A stretch of 64,000 nt of DNA from Ecdyonurus torrentis (GCA_949318235.1 OX439134.1:16252874-16316873), one strand, 5' to 3'. Shown: positions 51,188-61,455, counted from the first letter of the stretch. Numbers and translations: made by a program. Notes: a model not told the origin generated them from the letters alone.

Positions 51188-52644
51188 GACCCCTCCGTAG
51201 CGTTAAGCAAACGAAAATCAAGGCACGGTCTAAACGCTGGTGGCTCCCCTGGTGGTGACTTTTTCTTAACCAGGATGAGTGGTGCAGCCCATGGGCTACT
51301 CGAGTGTTGGATGATACCATCTTTCAGCATGTCATCAATCATGTTTCTCAGGTATTCTCTCTGCGTTTGGGGTACCCGATATGGCGGCTTCTTGATGGGT
51401 GCTGCCCCCTGGACATCAATGGAATGGGTCACCATATCTGTGGAACCAATCTTATTATTGCCATGCACCATGATGTCCTCAAACTCTTCGATTAGTTTGA
51501 GAGTCATTTCTTGCTCTTTACGTGGCAGGTGTTTTAAATTAAACATATCCTTAAGTGCCTTCTCCTTCTTAGGAGGTGTTCCAACCGGCCATGCCCCGGC
51601 AGGTTCCTCCTCTGTTGTCATAAGATGTATCTCCGCCTCTGTTATAGGGGTACATTGTAGAAATTTGTTAATATTAACCGTGGTTTCTGCTCTGCTGTTA
51701 TTAAATAGCATTACCGGCATGTTACCATCTGCATCTACGCAAGATATGGTTTGAACTCCGATGCCGTCCTCAATATCATTAAGTGGTTCTACGTGGAAAA
51801 TTTGTCCGGGTTCTGCCTCTGTTTTAACTAAAACTGCAGTAAAAGCATATCGCTTTAATTCTACGTTAATGTCAAGGTCTACTATTGACGCGTGAGTTGA
51901 ATTTCTAAGGCTCTCATAGGTAGGGAGTTGAAGGACAGGTGCTAGCATTTCCTGTCCTGCGCCGTGATGACCTTTTACCTCACCAAGCGCAGCCAAACTG
52001 GTGGTTACCGTACCTCCAGTAGGCAAATCGACACGTTCTGTGTCCCGGCTCTTCTCGAGCCTAACTACGTTTCCCAGCCTCTCCTGTTGGTTCCTATTTA
52101 CCAACAAATGCCTCGCTTGTTGCTTTAAACCCACGTCTGAGTATAACAAACAAGCTTCATTTCCAAGGAGTGCCCTCCCTTTGGGAACCATTTCTTGAAG
52201 CAACATTCGAACGTCACATCCTCTACCAACGTTCAACTCATATCGTCCGTGCGGAAAGTCTAAGACTTGTTCAGTGACTAGCAAATCACCTTTATGTTTC
52301 TTCAAGAAATCCAAACCAAGAAGACCATCGCTGTTTCCTGGAATGGAGTCTACCACTATAGCGTCGTGTAGCATGATTAGCTTGCCTACACGAAAAGGTA
52401 TGAGAGCCTCGCCTATGACATTTATTTTGTGCCCAGATGCACTACGAGCACGCGAAAAGGTAGTTTTTACAGGAATGTCTGCCTGTAAAACCTTGCTATG
52501 TTTTACGACCGTTACGGCCGCTCCGGAGTCCACTAACATATGCCAAGAGTCGTCATAAACAGATAGGGGTATAGTCAGCCCAGGAGCAGGTGAAACTGCA
52601 TTGATTTCGACTGCCTGATTGCTCCCGGGGCTGACATGACCTAG
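51163..52644 (-). pseudogene. pol: pro-pol, truncated: aspartic protease and first part of reverse transcriptase
   Basis: Read by -1 frameshift from gag, with the first pol-frame codon at 52644 (493 residues). The protease has LVDSGAAVTVV (active-site D39-S-G) and later a GLLGLDFL motif typical of retropepsins. A long linker follows, then the RT start: PIKKPPYRVPQTQREYL, MLKDGIIQHSSSPWAAPLIL and FRPCLDFRLLNA. The frame then diverges and stops within 13 codons at 51163. The rest of RT (including its YxDD motif), RNase H and integrase are not found anywhere between the LTRs. Protease itself looks complete. The enzyme is therefore non-functional for copying. Break point about 51195-51210. Confidence 0.85.
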
Positions 52645-52650
52645 TTTTTT
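52574..52650 (-). promoter_or_regulatory. -1 ribosomal frameshift signal at gag-pol junction
   Basis: Slippery heptamer A AAA AAC (52650-52644) is correctly phased in the gag frame (tcA AAA AAC TAG) and is followed at once by the gag stop. After an 8-base spacer comes a hairpin: GTCAGCCCCGGGAGC (52635-52621) pairs with GCTCCTGGGCTGAC (52587-52574), with one bulge or mismatch. The -1 frame continues without a stop into protease. Confidence 0.85.
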
Positions 52651-53786
52651 GATCCCTCATTGCAATCTCGGGGGCTGTGTCCAGCTTTATTGCATATGCC
52701 ACAGATAACCAATGGGCATTCTCTAGCAAAATGTGAAGGTGAATCACAAAAGAAACACGTGCGAGATTGCTGCTGGTTTGTTCTAGGTCTCGCCCCTTGA
52801 TATGAAGGCCCCGCCTGCTGAGGATCTTCTTGCTGCCTCCTGTTAGGGCCTTGTCTCTCGTTTCTCTGTGCGAAGCCGCCTCGTTGTGGGTTGAACTCTT
52901 GGCGCCCACGATATTGAGGATTATTACCACGGTTATACTGTCTACGGTCATCCTGACGCCGGTAGTTACCCCTAAAGTTACCCCGGTATCCCCCGTTTTG
53001 AGCGCGATCAACATGATCTCTAGCTCTGGCTTCCGCAGGTTCATGCTGAGCCGGAAGTGCTTGCGCACCTGCCGCAGCCTCACCATCCACTACTGCAATG
53101 GCATGGTCATTTTCCCCTTGCCTTGAAGGAGCATCCAATAGAGCTTCTTCTAACATTGCCGCGTCAATGGCGGTTTCAAGATCCTGAGGGTCTCTAACCA
53201 AAACGAATCTCTTAATGTCTTTACGCAGGCCATTTAAGAAGTGAAGAAACAGCCTTTCATCTACAGCTGCTGCTGCGGCGATGTTCTTCTCGGTAGGGTC
53301 GTCTAGCAGATCTTGTTTGATCTGGCTAGCTATTAAGCGCAACCTTGTACTGTACTCGGCAACGGTTTCACCTCTACGTTGACAGCAGGAGGTGAGCTTT
53401 TGCTCGAGCAGGTGTCTGGGAATCCTTGGCCGAAACCTTGACTTAAGGGCCTTTTTGAGTGCAGCCCAAGTAGTTATAGCAGCAGTGCTAGCTCGTACGT
53501 GGTCAGCCGCAGCCCCACCTAGACGCAGCTTAGCTATCTGAAGTAACTGCTCAGGAGTCCACCCTGACAGTTCTTGAGTAAGCTCCATCTTTTCTATGAA
53601 GTGTTCGAGTTGAACATCATCCGTACCTGTGAACCTAGGTACAAGATATGCCTGATTCCCAATATTAAGACCGGTTGTTTCCCTACGACCCCCTTGACCT
53701 CCCCCATTGCCAGCACCACCGCCAGCTGTCTCTATTACACAAATTTGAGCTTCCTCAGACTCAAAATAGACTTCGTTAGTGTCCAT
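52641..53786 (-). CDS. gag: Gag (Ty3/gypsy type capsid-nucleocapsid)
   Basis: Forms the virus-like particle and packages RNA. 381 residues from ATG at 53786 to TAG at 52643. A Gly-rich N-terminus leads into a retrotransposon-Gag-like helical capsid region (about 48-215; FTGTDDVQLEHFIEKMEL, W-rich LSGWTPEQLLQIAKLRLGG, AEYSTRLRLIASQI). An Ala/Glu linker follows, then an Arg/Gly/Gln/Asn-rich stretch with RGNFRGNYRR-type repeats (about 265-340). Two CCHC zinc knuckles close the protein (C-x2-C-x4-H-x4-C at 344-357 and 362-375). The open frame is intact and ends on the slippery heptamer. Base composition is clearly less AT-rich than the flanking DNA. Confidence 0.92.
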   Translation of the reverse strand: MDTNEVYFESEEAQICVIETAGGGAGNGGGQGGRRETTGLNIGNQAYLVPRFTGTDDVQLEHFIEKMELTQELSGWTPEQLLQIAKLRLGGAAADHVRASTAAITTWAALKKALKSRFRPRIPRHLLEQKLTSCCQRRGETVAEYSTRLRLIASQIKQDLLDDPTEKNIAAAAAVDERLFLHFLNGLRKDIKRFVLVRDPQDLETAIDAAMLEEALLDAPSRQGENDHAIAVVDGEAAAGAQALPAQHEPAEARARDHVDRAQNGGYRGNFRGNYRRQDDRRQYNRGNNPQYRGRQEFNPQRGGFAQRNERQGPNRRQQEDPQQAGPSYQGARPRTNQQQSRTCFFCDSPSHFARECPLVICGICNKAGHSPRDCNEGSKN

Positions 53787-53860
53787 GTTATCAAAGAATT
53801 TATGTGAAGCAAAAGCTAAGTATCACTTTCGTAAGCGCAAGCTGAAAAAAAAATTGACCT

Positions 53861-54160
53861 TTACAAGCACTTTAGCGTCCTAAACAAGATAAACAAGGTA
53901 GGTCAGCAGATGTGCTTGTATCTATATAATCTGACCTTTTATTATAATTAATTAGTAAGTAAAGAGAGAAAAAAAAACTTTAAACTTAAGTTGTAGGTAA
54001 CTGTATAAATAAACAAAAAAAATCCTATAATATGCAAGCACTCTGCAGCTTAACAAGATATACAAGTCAGGCCTGCTAGTGTGCTCGTAATTCAATTAAA
54101 ATTAGTTCACTTTCTGGTACAAAGCGACCTTACAAGAACGACAGGCAAGGTGTGCTTTTG
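53861..54160. repeat. Three diverged leader repeats with CAAGCAC / GTGCTTG arms
   Basis: ACAAGCACTTTAGCGTCC..AACAAGATAAACAAGG..CAGATGTGCTTGT (53861-53922) is echoed at 54030-54090 (GCAAGCACTCTGCAGC..AACAAGATATACAAG..TAGTGTGCTCG) and weakly at 54120-54160. The first unit can form a hairpin with 8-bp closing arms. The repeats lie directly upstream of gag. Confidence 0.55.
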
Positions 54161-54499
54161 AGATCTTAAGAAAATATTGCAAGTTACCTATTATTATTAT
54201 TTAATAAAGAACCAAAATCTAAATAATTGCGATATAATATGCTTGAATAACTATGTATGTAAACTTCGTTGCTGCTCTTGCCAAGCAAAGCCCACAAGTG
54301 CAACTTTTGAGGTTTAGGGTAAAGATTTTCACAGCCCTCGCGAGTTACTCTCGCAAGTACTATGGTAAATCTTTATAAATGTAGAGAATTTAATAAAGTA
54401 TTGAGGTAGTACGCTGATACTTACTTAGTAAGAGTAGTTCCAAAAATAGACTAAGAGAGATTTTAGCAGAGAGCTGTGCTCAACTCAAGAGTCAGACAG

Positions 54500-54536
54500 A
54501 ACTGATGATAGTTTGAGAGAGCTCTGCTCTTTTATA
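54500..54536 (-). promoter_or_regulatory. Internal core promoter candidate (TATA + initiator)
   Basis: TATAAAAG at 54536-54529 and TCAGTT at 54505-54500, with the initiator A 33 bases from the first T of the TATA box. This spacing suits an RNA polymerase II start. It points toward gag, about 715 bases upstream of its ATG and far from the 5' LTR. Confidence 0.45.
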
Positions 54537-55721
54537 CTAAATTGCTTACCCCTTCTCTTATTTCTTCTTATCATTTGTCTCCCACCCTTTCAAATTTACT
54601 TACCCCTGGTACAAACTGCATTTAAAGTAGCCTTTGAGCTTTTGACCTCGCTTTGTTGTTGCAAGAAATGACGAAATAGGGCGAAGGGTTAAAGATAAAG
54701 CGCAATGTTTTGTCCTTTCGTTAGTTTTTCCTAATAAATGTGTTTACACTTGATAAGATGTGTTATTGTGACTAACCAAATGTAAGCTATGTAAATTTTA
54801 CCCAAAAAAAAACTTGCAAAATATAGCTTGGTTCGATGTTAGATTGCAACAGGCCTCATTCACACAAAATATACTTATTACTATAACTATACTAAATTAG
54901 GCCTTAAAATTAGCCAGAGCCTGTCCAGCAACTAATAACTAACTAGAATTATAGATAAATCTTAACTTATATTAATAAACTATCATACTACCTGTTGCAT
55001 AGACCCATATTAACTATATTATTTTAATTTTGCAATTAAGATACAAAATTTAGCATAACTAAAGTAGGTTAGTCCCAACCTAAACAAAACACACACAAAA
55101 ACTAACTACTGGCTCCAGACATGCGAGCCCTAATTACTAGGAATGGATGAAGGGTAAGATGAAAGGAAATTACTTCATTCTTCGCTCTTCTTGCATTATC
55201 TCAGCTTTTAATCTTCACTTCAGGTAACTTTGAAACACTAGTCACCAAAACAGGACACCCAAAACGAGGTGTTAAACGACCTTACGCGAAAGACGTAATA
55301 CGTAATTGCCATGCGCTTATCATTATTAACTAGTACCGTACTAGATTTGTCCGTGCGTTATACACGGTTATTTCTGTTTATTTCCGTTATCTCTTTCTCT
55401 CTCTTTATTTTGTAATCCCAGCCATGAAATGGTATCCATTCGGTTTGTATATTATTATTATTCTTTTGTAACTATTGAAAAACACACATAATATATTTTA
55501 TTAGAACATATAAATTTGAATGCAAAATATACCTACAAACGCATAAATAATACGCAGGCAGCGTCGTAGGAACGCTTGACAGGTATGTTTCGTGCGATGC
55601 CAGACCTCTGACATAGCCCCCCACTTTAATCTTTTGTAACACCAACACCGGAATCTTACTTGATCCAAGGTGACGTTGAGAATAATTCAGTACAAATTAT
55701 GTTAGAAACTGCAGTTGGTAT

Positions 55722-56010
55722 ATAGTCTATTCATTCATGTAAATAACATTCATGTTGGATAAATCAGTCACATGGGTGGCGAAGAAAAAAAAAATAAAAC
55801 CAGTTTAAGTACCACTATGCAATGGTTTGAGAGCATTGATGTTGTACATATGTCAAATTATTATCCTAAATATGTGAGAAAAATGACAAAATTAACCGAT
55901 GTGTCAAAGAAAATGAGCTTAATTAAAGTTTTTCCTATGCTTAGATGTATTATTTTCTCCGAAAAAAAAATTATGCCCGCCAAGAGCAGTTTCTCAGCCT
56001 ACTCACTAAT
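55722..56010. repeat. Family G copy within leader
   Basis: Begins TAGTCTATTCATTCATG and shares CATGTTGGATAAATCAGTCACATGGGTGGCGAAG and GTTTTTCCTATGCTTAG with 57346-57650. The right terminal repeat is not recognisable. A 101-aa plus frame over it is not taken as a gene. Confidence 0.55.
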
Positions 56011-56407
56011 ACTTAGAGGTAAACTACTTAAAATCAATTACCACGTGAGTGAAAACTTAAGGGTTCTCTTTAGTTAACTTGTATCTAGAAATAAAAAAAA
56101 AAATGATTTTTTTTTTTTTTTTTTATTTTAAAGGCTAAAGATACGCCTACCCTCGATAAAATGTCAGCATCCGTGACCATCTGATAAGAGAGATAATAAT
56201 AATTTAAATTAGCACGGGCTCTTATGGGACCAAAACTTCAAGAAATCGTAATTCTTATTGTAGCCTGGCAACCTCCCAAATTTTTTTTTTAACGTTGCTT
56301 TGGTAAGACTTTGTCTGCCAGAACGCATTTCCGGTAAGAAAATTTTGAGCTAAAACAAATTATTCCAATTTTATTAAATTTTTTAGATCATTCACAAATT
56401 TAAAATG

Positions 56408-56470
56408 AAGAACGAAGTTTTTTTTTTTTTTTTTTTTTTATTTTTTTTTTTATTTTTTTTTTTTTTTTTA
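56408..56470. repeat. Poly-T rich tract
   Basis: About 60 bases almost entirely T, interrupted by single A residues. Confidence 0.85.
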
Positions 56471-57112
56471 AATAAATTTACAGGGTATTAAAAAAAAATA
56501 ATTTATAATTTCTATGAGCAGAGTGAACTTTCTTACGAATCTATTTACGTCAAATATGTAAAATCACGAGGGTCCATATCAAAAGCTCTCAATTTAAACT
56601 GTGTCCCCGCCCCCCCATTAATGTTTGGAAGGTGTTTAATAACTAGGTAACCTGATATTTTACGCGGTAAACTGCGAAAAGTAATCGAAGAGAAAAAATA
56701 ATAAGAAGAAGATAATTATTCCCAGTCTTCTATAATGAAAATTTGTACAGTTTTTCACTTTAAAATAAATCTAGAAATGGCTAATACCTAAATGAACAAT
56801 TAAAAAAAAACGTGCGAGGTAAAAAAAATTGACAACAAAATAATAACAACATAATTTATGTATTGTACCGTGCTTAAGGTGTTAAACTGATTTCCTATAG
56901 AAGAAAAAAAATGTTAAATGCTAATAATCTCTACACTGACAGAATAATAACAATAATAATGTGCATTAAGAGTAAAAGAAATAATGTAACGTAGGCGATT
57001 TTTAAAAAATTTAAAAAAATAAGATATTTATTTTTCACGTTGGTACTACTCAGTTACCTTTTCATATCTCCATCCACTAACTTTACATAAACAAAATTTA
57101 TTTAAAAATAAA

Positions 57113-57345
57113 AGGAATAGACCGGAGAAAATATACGCATTTATATCACAAAACGCTTGATGGGAGTTACATAAGTAACTTTATTTTGTGTCTCAGACAC
57201 AACTGTAACTCCGTATCAGTTATAAAAAAAAATTCCGATTAATTTAATCTGCACAACATTTTCATACTAATTTTTGTATATTTTTGACGTAATAAACATG
57301 AATAGTCACTTAAATTGCATACTTTTCATAATATTTATGTTATAT
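57113..57345. repeat. Family F copy, LINE-free
   Basis: AGGAATAGACCGGAGAAAA to TAATATTTATGTT matches 13891-13987 joined to 18807-18935, without the LINE. It serves as an unoccupied paralogue of the LINE target. Confidence 0.75.
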
Positions 57346-57650
57346 AAGGTCTATTCATTCATATTGAACCGACGCCATGTTGGCAAAGTCAATAACATGG
57401 GTGGCATAGGAAAATAACAAATTTTGGCATTTTAAAATACTATACAATATTTTTGAGCGCATTGATGCTGTAAATATGATGACTTTGTATCTCAAGTACG
57501 TGAGAAAAATAACAATGACAAAAAAAACTGGCAGATTTCTTAAAGAAAGTTGCCTGAAACGAAGTTTGTCCTACGCTGAGCAATGGTGTTGATTACTCCA
57601 GTATGGCCTCCAAGCGCAATAAATATGACGTCATCCGCATAGACCCTATA
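57346..57650. repeat. Family G copy nested in family F
   Basis: GGTCTATTCAT at the left and GCATAGACC at the right are inverted ends. The interior matches 11344-11643 in order (ACGCCATGTTGG, GGCATAGGAAAA, GTTTGTCCTACGCTGAG, AATAAATATGACG). Confidence 0.6.
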
Positions 57651-57840
57651 GTTTCTTGTTTGCATGTTTTTGACGTTAAAAAAACATTTACTGAAATTGC
57701 ATACTTTAAATCATTTTCACACCCTATCGTGTGGCTGCATTAACGTTCCGGTAGGAATGGATAGTAGTTTTAAAGATCGTATTTCGTATTTATTCATTAA
57801 AAGCACTAGTTGTTGTATGTGGCCTATGGCTTTAATATTA
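57640..57840. repeat. Family F fragment
   Basis: TTGTTTGCATGTTTTTGACG to CCTATGGCTTTAATAT aligns with 18885-19060 (GCATACTTTA, TTTTCACNCYCTNTCGTG, GCATTAACGTTCCGGTA). Confidence 0.7.
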
Positions 57841-58382
57841 AAAAAACAAAACCTTATAAAATTCTGGGAAGAAAAAAAAGAATCACAAAAGTACAACAAA
57901 ATGCTCTAACATCTGCTTTTTCTATGTCTGTTGTGCAAATAACGGACATTTTTACGTTATATTTAAGAAAACTGAAACTCCATTTAACCCTTGTTACAAT
58001 ATATATATTTATGTATCTAATATTTTAATTTTTAACTTATTTTTATTCCTACACTGATACAAAAAAAAATGAGTATACAATATGTTTATGCCTTTATGAG
58101 TGAACCCTAAAAATTTAAAAGCGGTGTCACGGACATATCAGCCGCAATTTACATCTAGAATAACCCTTTGCGTCAACGCACTTTAAAGATAACACGTACT
58201 TGTTATAAATTTTATTTACGCGTGAAAATTCCATCAATCGAGAACCCTTTTTACAATAAAAAAAATTATTATTAAATATTCGCCGTAATTTACATTTAGG
58301 AAAACTCCTTTATGTTATTACATTTTAAAGTGAACAAGTAAATGTGAAAAAAAAAATTTATTAGAACGGAAAATTTTAATCA

Positions 58383-58510
58383 AATGAGGTTATCGGTTTA
58401 AAAAAATGATTAAAATGACTCTGGATTAAAACACGTAAATTTATCTCCAGTATTTCTCATTTAAATTTTTCCGAAATCGGAGGAGTAGTTTTCTCAAAAA
58501 TCGCAAACCC

Positions 58511-58563
<53 letters not shown>
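58383..58563. repeat. Family E fragment (inverted) running into poly-C/poly-T
   Basis: ATGAGGTTATCGGTTTAAAA starts it, and TCATTTAAATTTTTCCGAAATCGGAGGAGTAGTTTTCTCAAAAATCGC is the reverse complement of the family E interior. C10+ and then about 45 T residues follow. Confidence 0.6.
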
Positions 58564-58567
<4 letters not shown>

Positions 58568-58671
58568 CAAAAGTTATTGTCAAATATAGTCCTTCATTTA
58601 GTTATATTTTTTTTTCTAAATTGGTCCCCCACCGCCTTTATAAGATTACGCAACGCGAAATTTACGTGCCG

Positions 58672-58892
58672 TATACACGGAAAGAACAAATTACGTATTT
58701 TATGCTGGTATTATGTCATTATAACACAATTTACGCTAAATTAGAACAACATAAATAATAAAGCTTTACAATATAGTATTCATGCTATATAACATAGTTA
58801 ATATGCAGCACAGCATAAATTCTGCTGTATCGAATAAATGGTGTTAAAAATACGCCAGCACAATTACTACGTATTTATTTCTGTCCGTGCAC
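58672..58892. repeat. Family C MITE, complete
   Basis: Inverted ends GTATACACGGAAAGAACAAATTACGTA and TACGTATTTATTTCTGTCCGTGCAC. This and 20341-20566 are the best copies of the family. Confidence 0.7.
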
Positions 58893-58899
58893 ATTTCTA

Positions 58900-59050
58900 T
58901 ATACGCCGGGAGAGAGAGAGAGAGAAAAATAAATGATTTTAAACGCTTTTTTTTTTTTTTTTTTTTTTTTATATATATACGCCGGGAGAGAGAGAGAGAA
59001 AAAAAAAGATTTTAAACGCATGTTTTTTTTTTCTTTTTTTTTTTTGTGCG
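58900..59050. repeat. Tandem pair: TATACGCCGGGAGAGAG..GATTTTAAACGC + poly-T
   Basis: The unit TATACGCCGGGAGAGAGAG.. A-run ..GATTTTAAACGC.. T-run occurs twice (58900-58970 and 58977-59045). They differ mainly in homopolymer length. Confidence 0.75.
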
Positions 59051-59241
59051 CCTGTCCTGTCAACCATCTTTGGTTGACATAACAGGTATACCCATTATTT
59101 CTACCGTGTTTGGGCCAGCTTTGTCAGCCATAATTGGTTGACATAGCAGGGATACCCATATGTGTTTATTTATTTGTTTGGGCCCAAGCATTGTCAACCA
59201 CCATTGGATGACATAGCATGAAACCCACCCCTTTCCCGTTT

Positions 59242-59294
<53 letters not shown>

Positions 59295-59399
59295 AACTAC
59301 CTGTCTTGTCGGCCGAAACGGCAGACATAACAGGGATAACCCTATGTTGTTATTAAAATGGAGCTCTTGTTTTGTCAGCCTCATGGAAGACAAATCAGG
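59051..59399. repeat. Array of five TGTC..GACA hairpins in leader
   Basis: Stems at 59058-59079 (TGTCAACCA-TCTT-TGGTTGACA), 59122-59143, 59192-59213, 59307-59327 (TGTCGGCCG-AAA-CGGCAGACA) and 59373-59392. Units 1 and 4 have outer CCTGT/ACAGG pairs, and most are followed by GG-ATACCC-like sequence. Some arm changes are compensatory (AACCA/TGGTT versus GGCCG/CGGC). A TA tract (59245-59291) separates units 3 and 4. Confidence 0.75.
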
Positions 59400-59408
59400 T
59401 AACTCCCT

Positions 59409-59411
<3 letters not shown>

Positions 59412-59456
<45 letters not shown>
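59412..59456. repeat. Poly-T tract
   Basis: About 45 T residues. The minus-strand Lys-run frame across it is an artefact. Confidence 0.85.
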
Positions 59457-59460
<4 letters not shown>

Positions 59461-59674
59461 CCCTCCCCCCATATGTAATACTTTGCTCGAAGTGTTCCGC
59501 AGCACTCGGGTGGAAGCCGGACAAAATGTGGAAAATTAACTACTGTTCCCACCACAACCAGAAGAAAACCAACACCACCATTTATACTTTTAATCATTTT
59601 TTTTTTTTTTTGTTGCAATCTGAGACACAAATTCTGCAATTTTGACCAGCGGAAGGGCATTGAAAATTAAAAAA

Positions 59675-59684
59675 ACCGACACCA
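59675..59684 (-). promoter_or_regulatory. Primer-binding-like site
   Basis: In sense, TGGTGTCGG begins one base after the 5' LTR. TGG matches the CCA end of a tRNA. The complementary tRNA 3' end would read CCGACACCA; I cannot name the tRNA. Confidence 0.5.
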
Positions 59685-59685
59685 A

Positions 59686-60178
59686 TGTCACGGGCCGTTT
59701 CTTGTTGGTCCCGTCTCTGGCCTATGCTTTAACCTACCTTAACTGGTTCCTAATATGTGCCAAATTCTAACATTAAGTGAGAGGGAAGCGAAGGTAAATA
59801 AAACAATGCCGTTCTGTAGTCTCAATTGCAGTGTATTGTGCACTCAAAATGCAATGACAACTGTTATAATTAATTAATATAAAAGTATATTGATTAAACT
59901 TACATGTTGTGGGTTCTAACATTCCGGCTTCCACCCTTGCGCTCGCACTTTCTCTCGCACCCGTTCACCAGAGAGAGAAGATTAATAATGATAACGGAGT
60001 ATGCATCGCCCCGGCCCGCAAGTGATGAGCTCGTGACCTCACACGCACTTTGACCTGTAGTTGTTAGTGCGTGCGAGCGCCTCGCCACTCATCCCTTGCT
60101 GAGTCACTTTATTTTGTCATTTGTGCAAATATGTGTAACAATAATATTAATTATTGCTACACATAATTGCACGTGACA
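59686..60178 (-). repeat. 5' LTR
   Basis: Second copy of 45803-46295, offset by exactly 13,883 bases, with no difference found by eye. It should drive the genomic transcript. It is followed outside by ATTATTA. Confidence 0.95.
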
Positions 60179-61185
<1,007 letters not shown>

Positions 61186-61455
61186 CACTCTAAAAATTGA
61201 TGCATTACTTTAGTTACGAATACTAACTTATTTAAGATAATCACTTGTAAGTTATTATGAGTAGCTAAAATAAAACATTTTAGCAAGTTATTAAAAATAG
61301 CTAATTTAAGTTGTTTTAAGTTTTTAAAGCTATTTTAAGTTAAAATAGCATAATTTGATAAAATGCATTATTTTAGCTACTCATAATAACTTAAAAGTGA
61401 TTATCTTAAATAAGTTAGTATTCGTAACTAAAGTAATGCACCAATTTTTAGAGTG
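61186..61455. repeat. Palindromic MITE (family B), best copy
   Basis: CACTCTAAAAATTGATGCATTAC pairs with GTAATGCACCAATTTTTAGAGTG, and GTTACGAATACTAACTTATTTAAG with its near-perfect reverse complement. Arms are about 110 bases. The whole 270-bp unit is one hairpin. No coding capacity. Confidence 0.9.

Larger units (their letters stand above)
53787..59685 (-). other. 5.9-kb leader of the LTR element
   Basis: Runs from the 5' LTR to the gag ATG. The gag-proximal 1.5 kb (53.8-55.3 kb) looks element-specific: structured repeats and a TATA/initiator. The middle (55.7-58.9 kb) consists of host-type repeats of families F, G, E and C plus long A/T homopolymers. The LTR-proximal part holds a hairpin array. 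No gene is supported; frames at 55772-56077 and 59292-59660 run over a repeat or a poly-A tract. Confidence 0.6.
45803..60178 (-). mobile_element. 14.4-kb Ty3/errantivirus-like LTR retroelement, pol-deleted, very young
   Basis: Two 493-bp LTRs bound it, identical by eye. ATTATTA stands outside each end; with such AT-rich sequence the true duplication may be shorter. Sense is the minus strand. Order: 5' LTR (59686-60178), leader, gag, pro and truncated RT by -1 frameshift, ORF3, env, polypurine tract, 3' LTR (45803-46295). All remaining frames are uninterrupted. RT beyond its first motifs, RNase H and integrase are absent from the whole interval on both strands. Gag zinc knuckles, protease, RT start and F-like Env together indicate the Ty3/gypsy lineage of errantivirus type. 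Confidence 0.9.

Noticed and set aside
47072..53807. Plus-strand frames antisense to env, ORF3, pol and gag
   Set aside because: All are shadows of the sense frames; none has a motif of its own.
53787..55330. An independent LTR of a nested element upstream of gag
   Set aside because: It has promoter-like signals, but no second copy exists on the env side, whereas the 45803/59686 pair fits both ends, the polypurine tract and the target duplication.
55772..56077. 101-aa plus frame in the leader
   Set aside because: It sits on a family G repeat copy, antisense to the retroelement, and the related copies at 11344 and 57346 do not keep the frame.
59051..59399. CRISPR array
   Set aside because: Units are diverged hairpins of uneven spacing in an animal retroelement; no constant repeats with unique spacers and no cas genes.
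59292..59660. 122-aa minus frame with a long Lys run
   Set aside because: It reads through a poly-A tract of about 45 bases and through the hairpin array; coding looks accidental.
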